Shown here piece by piece: positions 58,253 through 64,000 of a stretch of DNA of 64,000 nt. How positions within the stretch are numbered: the first letter of the stretch is position 1; the number at the start of each line of letters is the position of its first letter. A model generated the notes under the pieces. It did no database searches. It worked only from the letters and a program-made list of their open reading frames with translations, and was not told the origin of the DNA. A program made the position numbers and the translations under genes. This stretch comes from Limnohabitans sp. Rim8 (GTDB lineage Bacteria > Pseudomonadota > Gammaproteobacteria > Burkholderiales > Burkholderiaceae_C): positions 62,001 to 126,000 of the forward strand of contig NZ_CAMDLM010000001.1 in assembly GCF_945901735.1 (NCBI RefSeq). Reading direction: 5' to 3'.

Positions 58253-59809
58253 TCACTTGCGCATCGTACGACCGCGTGGTCCAAGTTGCTCGGGCAGCGT
58301 GCGCCACGCATCCTCGATCCAGTGGGCAAGCACCCGACGTGTATCACGTGGATCGATGATATCGGGCACCCGAAATTTCTCAGCAGTAAGAAAGGGCGAC
58401 TCGAGATGCTCGTATTTGCCTTCGAGGGCGGCGAGCCGGTCGGCACGCTCTGCTTCGGGCAGTGCGGCCAGTTCGGCTCGATAGGCGGCCTCGATACCGC
58501 CCTGCATCGGGATCGAGCCCCAGCGCGCCGACGGCCAAGCGTAGTGCAGATTGATGCCCTGAATGCGCGAGTAGGCATTGCCGGCAAGCCCGTAGAGGCG
58601 TCGGATCACGACCGCGCACCAGGGCACCTTGGACTGCTCAATTGCGGAGATGACGCGAACCGAACCGCGGACATTGCCCATCTTTTCGCCCTCTATGCCC
58701 ACCACGGTTCCGGGTTGATCGACAAAGTTGACAATCGGCAAATGGAAGGTATCGCAGAGGTCGATGAAGGTTTCCATCTTCTCGGCAGACGGACGGTTCA
58801 GACCGCCGCCATTATGGTACGGATCGTTGATCATGACACCAACTGGGTGCCCGTTGATCCGAGCAAGGCAGGTCACCAGCGATCGCCCGAACATGGGCGC
58901 GATCTCGAAGACCGAGCCCTTGTCGAAGACCAGATCGAGAATGCGCCGAGAGCGATAGACCTGTCTGCGATCGCGTGGAATGATCGAAAGCAGGGCCTCT
59001 TCGCGGCGGTCGACCGGATCGTTACATTCGACGCGTGGGGGCATTTCATAGACTGAATCAGGCACGTAGGACAGAAAACGTCGGGCAAGCTCGAAAGCGT
59101 GCTCTTCGTTTTCAGCTTCGTTGTCAATGACACCGGATCGGGTGTGGATCTGAGAGCCGCCAAGATCATTTTTGTCAAGCTGGTCGCCCATTCCTGCACG
59201 CTCGACAACGGGGGGGCCGCCGGCCATCACCTGGCTTGTTCCCTTGACCATGATGGAGAAATGCGCACAGGCTGCCCTCACCGCACCCAGCCCCGCACAC
59301 GGGCCCATCGCAATCGCGACGACCGGAATGATCCCAAGCTGACCAGCCATCAGCCAGGTTGGATAGCCGGGAATTTTGGTCCCCCCCATCTGCTCAACGA
59401 GCCTTACGCTGCCGCCTGCGCTCTCGACCAGTCGGACCAACGGCAGACGGTGCTCAAGCGCATAGTTCTCGGCATAGATCCACTTGTCGGACACCGCTGC
59501 ATCCGACGAGCCGCCCCGCACAGTGAAATCGTCGACATCGAGCGAGACCTTGCGCCCGCCGATCCGTGCAGTGCCGATGATGGCATTGGCAGGGCGAACT
59601 TTTTTCAACTGCCAGTTTTCGTCGTACTCTGCTTTTCCGGTCAGCGCACCGATCTCGAACCAAGAGCCGGGATCGGCCAAGCGATCGATGCGCTCGCGGG
59701 CGTTCAAGCGGCCCTGCGAGTGCTGACGCTCAACGGCCTGCACTCCACCCAGCTCCTCGGCAAACTTTTTACGTAGTTGAATTTGTTCGACTTCTTTCTG
59801 CCAGCTCAT
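58253..59809 (-). CDS. Acyl-CoA carboxyltransferase, copy 2
   Basis: A 518-residue carboxyltransferase clearly different from the copy at 48858-50393. It opens MSWQKEVEQIQLRKKFAEEL and has RQHSQGRLNARERIDRLADP, VRLVESAGGSVRLVEQMGG with GTKIPGYP, MGPCAGLGAVRAACAHFSIM, and VDQPGTVVGIEGEKMGNVRG. The ATG at 59807-59809 has AAGGAG seven bases upstream. It lacks its own biotin carboxylase and carrier, so it may use those at 47238-48825 or supply a second substrate specificity. Transcribed from a TTGACA promoter 30-58 bp upstream. Confidence 0.93.
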   Translation of the reverse strand: MSWQKEVEQIQLRKKFAEELGGVQAVERQHSQGRLNARERIDRLADPGSWFEIGALTGKAEYDENWQLKKVRPANAIIGTARIGGRKVSLDVDDFTVRGGSSDAAVSDKWIYAENYALEHRLPLVRLVESAGGSVRLVEQMGGTKIPGYPTWLMAGQLGIIPVVAIAMGPCAGLGAVRAACAHFSIMVKGTSQVMAGGPPVVERAGMGDQLDKNDLGGSQIHTRSGVIDNEAENEEHAFELARRFLSYVPDSVYEMPPRVECNDPVDRREEALLSIIPRDRRQVYRSRRILDLVFDKGSVFEIAPMFGRSLVTCLARINGHPVGVMINDPYHNGGGLNRPSAEKMETFIDLCDTFHLPIVNFVDQPGTVVGIEGEKMGNVRGSVRVISAIEQSKVPWCAVVIRRLYGLAGNAYSRIQGINLHYAWPSARWGSIPMQGGIEAAYRAELAALPEAERADRLAALEGKYEHLESPFLTAEKFRVPDIIDPRDTRRVLAHWIEDAWRTLPEQLGPRGRTMRK

Positions 59810-59839
59810 TGTGTCTCCTTTTTAATTTTTTCAATTACT

Positions 59840-59867
59840 ATTCTGACCGATCGCGTCGTCATGTCAA
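59840..59867 (-). promoter_or_regulatory. Promoter of the carboxyltransferase-amidohydrolase operon
   Basis: Minus-strand TTGACA (59862-59867), a 16-nt spacer and CAGAAT (59840-59845), predicted start near 59833, with the AAGGAG ribosome binding site and ATG following directly. A good match among the promoters I found in the island. Confidence 0.55.
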
Positions 59868-60412
59868 CATTCAACCTTGTCCATCGAGGTATGCGCATGA
59901 ACGGTAAATGTATTTCCAGACTGTAATGAGGGGAGGTACAGGCCATAAATTGGACTAAATGAAGGTAGTTAAGGTTCGCATACCACTACAGTATTTCGCA
60001 AGCCCACATGCCGACAAGGTGTCAAAGTCTATGAAAGATATGCAAGAGGCAAACCAGAAAGTGTTGCTGCCATTAAGTGCTTCAAATGGAAATTCAATCC
60101 CAGCGTCGCGAGGTGCCCTGGACAAACTCACCAAGCTGATGCTGATCACACCGCGGTCAACAATTTCTAAGGCGGCGATGCGCTCTTGGCGGGTCATGGC
60201 CATTAAGATGGTATGCCCCGACTCACCGACACCACGGTCCAGCCCTGGGAGAAATAGGCATCCCAAATTTGCGGAAAGTGGCGTCTAAGTCACGCCCCTT
60301 ATCCAACTCTGTTGGCACCATCAAGCGGCAAATTACTTCAAATTGAAAAATCCATCAAAAAAACTGCACCAATCAACCAGCAGTGCCAAGCCGCCTGCCA
60401 AAAGCACATGTC
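59868..60412. other. 545-bp stretch at the right island border without a supported gene
   Basis: Between the carboxyltransferase promoter and the SoeC stop. It is AT-richer and has low coding character. A minus frame (59955-60266; contains MAMTRQERIAALEIVDRGVI) and an antisense plus frame (59959-60288) are open, but neither has a ribosome binding site or family match that I recognise. They may be remnants of a regulator or mobile gene. A CCAAC-TCT-GTTGG stem lies at 60303-60315. No tRNA or IS end is visible. Confidence 0.4.
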
Positions 60413-61339
60413 TCAAGACACGGTTTGGTAGTACAGGTTTTGCGGATGGCGGGCCTGGGCGAAGAAAACCCAGCGCTCGGCCAAGAGGCCGACAAACTGC
60501 AGCAGCACGGCGCCCAGCCAGACCAGCGCCGACTGCGTGCCGAGCAGGGCCAACAAGAGCAAAGGCAGCGCAAACAGCAGCAGCTGAAACACCCAGGGCA
60601 TGCGGCGCACGGTGCGGGCTGTGGCACCGTGAAAAAACTCGCGGGTGTTGAAAGACCCGGCCGACATGCCCATGGATTTTTGCACCAGTTGCGGCTGATG
60701 GATGCCAGTGGCCGATTGCAGGGTCGACAGTGGCGAGAGGCGCGCATTACGGCGCAAAGCCTGGCGGCGCAGGAACCAGGCCAGCAAGGTGCTGGCCAGC
60801 ACCCAGGGCTGCAGCAAGGCCAGCAGCGTCGTTTGCCCCGTGGCACTGGCCAGGGCGCACAGCAGTACGCTGCCCGAACTCATGCCCAGCAGAGTGAAGT
60901 TGATCACGGTGAGCGGGTGCGCCCACTCTTGCAAAAAACGCAGGCAAGCGTAGATCATGGCGGTGCACACCCACAGCGCCAGCGTGACCACTACCAACGC
61001 CGCTGACAGTGCCTGCAAGGCAAGGGTTGACGCGCCCAAGTACAAACCCAGCCACCACAGCGCCACCAACCCCATGAGCAGGGGCAGCACGATGACTTCA
61101 CGCGACATCCACGAGGTGCGCCACATGGCCGCCGCCCGCCAGGCTCGGGTTTTTTGACCCAGATGAAAGAAAGAGGCCAGCAGACCACCGACCAGCAGCA
61201 CTTCGGCCAAGGCAATGGCCATCAGGGCAAAGCCCGTGTCCAGGGGCATCAGCCAACTGTAGACGGCCAGCGCCAGCAACAAGCCCTGGGCCGTGCCGGA
61301 CAGGGTGGTGAACAAAAGGATGGACCAGGCAGGACGCAT
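60413..61339 (-). CDS. soeC: DmsC/SoeC-type membrane anchor subunit
   Basis: A 308-residue inner-membrane protein of the DmsC family (PF04976) with about eight TM helices. MRPAWSILLFTTLSGTAQGL is the typical start, with FFHLGQKTRAWRAAAMWRTS, then SWMSREVIVLP, the conserved loop of DmsC/SoeC, and FFAQARHPQNLYY near the end. It would pass electrons between the iron-sulfur subunit and the quinone pool. It is the third gene of a molybdoenzyme operon, 7 bp after the B subunit. The gene symbol is tentative, since DMSO reductase subunits look alike. Confidence 0.85.
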   Translation of the reverse strand: MRPAWSILLFTTLSGTAQGLLLALAVYSWLMPLDTGFALMAIALAEVLLVGGLLASFFHLGQKTRAWRAAAMWRTSWMSREVIVLPLLMGLVALWWLGLYLGASTLALQALSAALVVVTLALWVCTAMIYACLRFLQEWAHPLTVINFTLLGMSSGSVLLCALASATGQTTLLALLQPWVLASTLLAWFLRRQALRRNARLSPLSTLQSATGIHQPQLVQKSMGMSAGSFNTREFFHGATARTVRRMPWVFQLLLFALPLLLLALLGTQSALVWLGAVLLQFVGLLAERWVFFAQARHPQNLYYQTVS

Positions 61340-61346
61340 GAAGACC

Positions 61347-62135
61347 TCAATGTGAAGAAGTTTTGCCCGCAGGACTTGGAATGAGCGTCACCGCTGCCGG
61401 GGTGACGCGGCGCGGCAGGTACTGGTTGGCCGGTCGGGTGTTCCACTCTGGCATCAGGGCATAACCGCCGCGTTCGCGGATGGCCTGGCTGACTTCGCTG
61501 TTCGGGTCTTTCACGTCGCCAAACAGGCGGGCGTTGGTCGGGCAGGCTTGGACGCAGGCGGGCTTGCGGTCGGCTTCGGGCAGCAGGGGGTTGTGGATGC
61601 GGTCCACGCACAGGGTGCACTTGGTCATCACGCCGCTGGCTTCGTCAAATTCACGCGCACCATACGGGCAAGCCCAGGCGCAGTATTTGCAGCCGATGCA
61701 TTTGTCAGCGTCGACCAGCACGATGCCATCCGTCTCACGTTTGTAGCTCGCGCCCGTGGGGCAGACCGGCACGCAGGGCGGGTCTTCGCAGTGCAGGCAG
61801 CTTTTGGGAAAGTGCACCGTGTCGGTGTTCGGAAAGCTGCCCGCTTCGTAGGTCTGCACCCGATTGAAAAAGGTGCCGGTGGGCTCAGCCGCATAAGGGT
61901 TGACATCGCTCAGCGGCCCGGCCATGCCCGAGGTGTTCCACTGTTTGCAGGCCGTCACGCAGGCGTGGCAGCCCACGCAGACGTTGAGGTCAATCACCAG
62001 CGCCAGCTGGCGCGCCAGTGTGGGGGTGTCGGTGTCCACGGCTTGGGCCGCGCCACCACCACCGGGCTCCATCAGATGGGGGCTGACAGGGGAAGGAACA
62101 TGACCTTGCACAAGGTCTTTGAGCCACTGGATCAT
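61347..62135 (-). CDS. soeB: Four-cluster ferredoxin subunit, SoeB/DmsB type
   Basis: A 262-residue iron-sulfur protein with four cysteine groups for four [4Fe-4S] clusters: CVGCHACVTAC, CLHCEDPPCVPVC, CIGCKYCAWAC, and CTLC with CVQAC. RQLALVIDLNVCVGC and GPLSDVNPYAAEPTGTFFNR match the sulfite dehydrogenase SoeB/DmsB group. There is no twin-arginine signal, consistent with a cytoplasmic enzyme. ATG 62133-62135 overlaps the A-subunit stop (ATGA). Confidence 0.9.
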   Translation of the reverse strand: MIQWLKDLVQGHVPSPVSPHLMEPGGGGAAQAVDTDTPTLARQLALVIDLNVCVGCHACVTACKQWNTSGMAGPLSDVNPYAAEPTGTFFNRVQTYEAGSFPNTDTVHFPKSCLHCEDPPCVPVCPTGASYKRETDGIVLVDADKCIGCKYCAWACPYGAREFDEASGVMTKCTLCVDRIHNPLLPEADRKPACVQACPTNARLFGDVKDPNSEVSQAIRERGGYALMPEWNTRPANQYLPRRVTPAAVTLIPSPAGKTSSH

Positions 62136-64000
62136 GGTTTGGATTTCCCTGCAAAAAAGCGCATGACTTGGGCCACACCACCGCGCACACCCGGCACGGG
62201 CCGCATGGTGTCCACCTGCGGAAAACTCTGGGCCGCCTCTTCAGGCTCGGCCGGTCGAATGCGCACCCGCACGTCGTACCAGCCCGCCTGGCCGGTGATG
62301 GGGTCGGAGTTGCTGACCTTCGCACCGGCTGGTGCGCCCGCACCTTGGGGAAGCGGCAATTCTTCCGAGATCAGGTGGTTGAGCAAAAAGCCTTTGCGCG
62401 CTTCGTCTGAGCCGGGCGCCAGGTGCCAAGCACCGTCGCCTTTGCCAATTGCGTTCCAGGTCCAGACGGTGCCCGGCTCCACAGCTTCGCTGTAGCGCAG
62501 CATGCAGCGCACCTGGCCCCAATGGCTTTCCACCCAGGCCCAACCGCCATCGGCCACGCCCGCCGCCTGCGCGGTGCTGGGGTGCACATGCAGGTAGTTG
62601 TGGCTGTGGATTTGCCGCAACCAGGCGTTTTGCGAGTCCCACGAGTGGTACATGGCCATGGGCCGCTGGGTGATGGCGTTGAGCGGGAAGGCCTTCAGGT
62701 CAATCGCTGCGTCTTCGAGCGGTGCATACCAAAAAGGCAAGGGGTCGAAATAGGTGTTGATGCGTTCGCGCAGATGCTCGGGCGGCTGACGCCCTTTTGT
62801 TTTGCCTTGCGCGGCCAGGCGAAAGGACTGCAGGGTGTCGGAATAAATGGCCAATTGCACCGGGTCGTTGCGCTGACGCCAGCCTTTGTCTTTGGCAAAG
62901 TCCAGGTAGTCGCGGTTCCAGTTGCGCATGTAGTGCATGTTCTCAGGCAGGGTGTACTGGAACACGCAGTTGTTTTGCGCATAGGCCTCCCATTGTTTGG
63001 GGTTGGGCGCGCCGCGCAGGTGCTGGTCGCCATTTTCGCCGCGCCAGCCCATCAAAAAGCCGATTCCCGGCTGGGCCTCGAAGTTCACGATGAAGTCGGT
63101 GTACCCCTTGAACTTGCGCCCACCCTCGGCCGTGGTGAAGGCCGGAAACTTCAGGCGCGAAGCCAGCTCCACCAGCACTTCCTGAAAGGGCTTGCATTCG
63201 CCCAGGGGCTGCAGCACCGGCACGCGCACCGAGTCCACCGGGCCGTCGAACTCGGAGATGGGCCGGTCCAGCATGCTCATGGTATCGTGCCGCTCCAGGT
63301 AGGTGGTGTCGGGCAGCACCAGATCGGCAAAGGCCACGGTCTCGCTCTGGAAGGCATCGCACACCACCAAAAACGGGATCATGTATTCACCCTGCGCGTC
63401 CTTGCGGTTGAGTGATTCGCGCACGGCCATGGTGTTCATACTGCTGTTCCAGGCCATGTTGGCCATGAACAGCATCAAGGTGTCGATGCGATAGGGGTCA
63501 CCCTTGACCGCGTTGGTGATGACGTTGTGCATCATGCCGTGGGCCGACAGCGGGTGTTCCCACGAAAACGCATGGTCGATGCGCATCGGCGTGCCATCGG
63601 GGTGGATGGCCAGCTCTTCGGGGCTTGCCGGAAAGCCCAGCGGCGCGGCGTTCAGCGGCGTGTTGGGTTTGACCATGTCGGGGTCGTTAAAGGCGCGGTA
63701 GTTGGGCACGATGTGGCGCGGGTAAGGTGCCTTGTGCCGAAAGCCCCCGGGCGCGTCGATGGTGCCCAACAGGCTCATGAGCACCGCCAGCGAACGAACC
63801 GTTTGAAAGCCGTTGGAATGCGCCGCCAGACCGCGCATGGCGTGAAAAGCCAGCGGCCGCCCCTGGGTGGTGGGGTGTTTTTTGCCCCACGCGTCGGTCC
63901 AGGGTATGGGCAGCTCAAAGGCCTGCGTGAGGGCGGCGTGGCCCAACTCTTGCGCCAACAGGCGAATGCGATCTGCCCCAATGCCGGTGATGGCCTGCGC
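62132..64000 (-). CDS. soeA: Molybdopterin oxidoreductase catalytic subunit, SoeA/DmsA-like (C-terminal part)
   Basis: About 622 residues of a larger MGD-containing enzyme; the frame is open at the window edge and the N-terminus with the Fe-S motif lies beyond. Visible parts: FHAMRGLAAHSNGFQTVRSL, ETVAFADLVLPDTTYLERHD (MGD domain) and HSHNYLHVHPSTAQAAGVAD (C-terminal molybdopterin-binding barrel). Sequence style matches SoeA, the cytoplasmic sulfite dehydrogenase of purple sulfur bacteria and roseobacters, more than periplasmic DMSO reductase, but this is recall, not a search. It would oxidise sulfite to sulfate, which could clear sulfite made by an Xsc reaction in the adjoining island. Confidence 0.8.
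   Translation of the reverse strand, partial: AQAITGIGADRIRLLAQELGHAALTQAFELPIPWTDAWGKKHPTTQGRPLAFHAMRGLAAHSNGFQTVRSLAVLMSLLGTIDAPGGFRHKAPYPRHIVPNYRAFNDPDMVKPNTPLNAAPLGFPASPEELAIHPDGTPMRIDHAFSWEHPLSAHGMMHNVITNAVKGDPYRIDTLMLFMANMAWNSSMNTMAVRESLNRKDAQGEYMIPFLVVCDAFQSETVAFADLVLPDTTYLERHDTMSMLDRPISEFDGPVDSVRVPVLQPLGECKPFQEVLVELASRLKFPAFTTAEGGRKFKGYTDFIVNFEAQPGIGFLMGWRGENGDQHLRGAPNPKQWEAYAQNNCVFQYTLPENMHYMRNWNRDYLDFAKDKGWRQRNDPVQLAIYSDTLQSFRLAAQGKTKGRQPPEHLRERINTYFDPLPFWYAPLEDAAIDLKAFPLNAITQRPMAMYHSWDSQNAWLRQIHSHNYLHVHPSTAQAAGVADGGWAWVESHWGQVRCMLRYSEAVEPGTVWTWNAIGKGDGAWHLAPGSDEARKGFLLNHLISEELPLPQGAGAPAGAKVSNSDPITGQAGWYDVRVRIRPAEPEEAAQSFPQVDTMRPVPGVRGGVAQVMRFFAGKSKP

Larger units (their letters stand above)
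39941..60412. other. Putative horizontally acquired 20-kb catabolic island
   Basis: A block of 16 genes whose base texture differs from both flanks. GATC words, CTC, ATC and GAG codons are frequent, while TTG leucine and CAA codons, abundant on either side, are rare. The block contains four transcription units with several CoA-ligase, carboxylase, oxidoreductase and TRAP genes, and no regulator. Native-looking genes (ykgJ at left, the soe operon at right) border it. Both ends are gene-poor stretches (about 160 bp and 600 bp). I found no integrase, tRNA or flanking direct repeats, so the transfer mechanism is not visible. Composition was judged by eye, not calculated. Confidence 0.6.

Noticed and set aside
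58016..59056. 346-residue plus-strand open frame
   Set aside because: Antisense to the second carboxyltransferase and amidohydrolase; no family sequence and no start signal.
59955..60288. Two opposite open frames of about 100 residues
   Set aside because: Neither has a start signal or family match; kept only as a possible remnant.
1..64000. tRNA, rRNA, CRISPR arrays, IS elements, prophage genes
   Set aside because: None could be supported on either strand; no regularly spaced repeats, transposase or integrase motifs were found.

Overview
The window looks like a chromosome segment of a betaproteobacterium of the order Burkholderiales, most likely Comamonadaceae. The basis is gene content and style: YaeQ, type-2 ArgC, two Bug-type solute receptors, a TIGR02099/YhdP protein, MltA next to a YkgJ protein, and GlnE. 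These sit in GC-rich DNA with many TTG leucine codons and many ATGA or TGATG gene overlaps. I see no tRNA, rRNA, CRISPR array, integrase or intact insertion sequence. All assignments come from reading the sequence and protein motifs; no searches were run.

Left part (1-39940), apparently native. It starts with the 5' end of sucC (minus), then argC (plus), yaeQ, a two-hairpin intergenic repeat and purB (minus), and a GST (plus). A GntR/FCD regulator (5047-5733, minus) diverges from a small catabolic operon: an FAH-family hydrolase, two Bug receptors and a ModA-like protein without signal peptide. A good promoter and a palindrome lie between them. From 17618 leftwards runs a tightly overlapping nine-gene operon: glutathione peroxidase, flavin amine oxidase, DUF1365, CFA-like methyltransferase, chalcone-isomerase-like, MFS_2 transporter, DUF3833 lipoprotein, SDR and an NTF2-like protein. 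It diverges from DUF2256 and an iron-sulfur cryptochrome/photolyase. This matches the light/singlet-oxygen membrane-lipid clusters of proteobacteria linked to furan fatty acids (UfaM/UfaD/UfaO). Further right come a glycosyltransferase, a LysR regulator diverging from an SbtA-like bicarbonate transporter, a glnE-MFP-RND-SDR run (minus), the large AsmA-like YhdP, a PAS histidine kinase with FixJ-type regulator and NlpC/P60 lipoprotein, a small membrane protein, mltA and ykgJ.

Middle part (about 39941-60412) is a 20-kb catabolic island with different codon texture (more GATC, CTC, ATC; fewer TTG leucines) and no regulator of its own. It has four transcription units. The first (plus) holds an Xsc-like TPP enzyme, a GMC flavoprotein, a CMD-family protein and an ADP-forming acyl-CoA ligase. 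The second (minus) holds a carboxyltransferase, biotin carrier, biotin carboxylase and SDR. The third (plus) holds a TRAP transporter (DctP, DctQ, DctM), an unassigned 12-TM-like permease and a SucCD-like acyl-CoA ligase pair. The fourth (minus) holds a second carboxyltransferase and a COG3618 amidohydrolase/lactonase. The units plausibly form one pathway: import of an organic acid, CoA activation, oxidation, carboxylation and TPP-dependent carbon-carbon cleavage. The Xsc-like enzyme, GMC dehydrogenase and TRAP importer resemble the isethionate catabolic set, but several genes do not fit that route, so the substrate is open. This is my main candidate for an undescribed system.

Right end (60413-64000, minus) returns to native texture. 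It carries a cytoplasmic-type molybdoenzyme operon, SoeA (partial), SoeB and SoeC-like (DmsABC family). If it is a sulfite dehydrogenase, it could dispose of sulfite released by an Xsc reaction next door.
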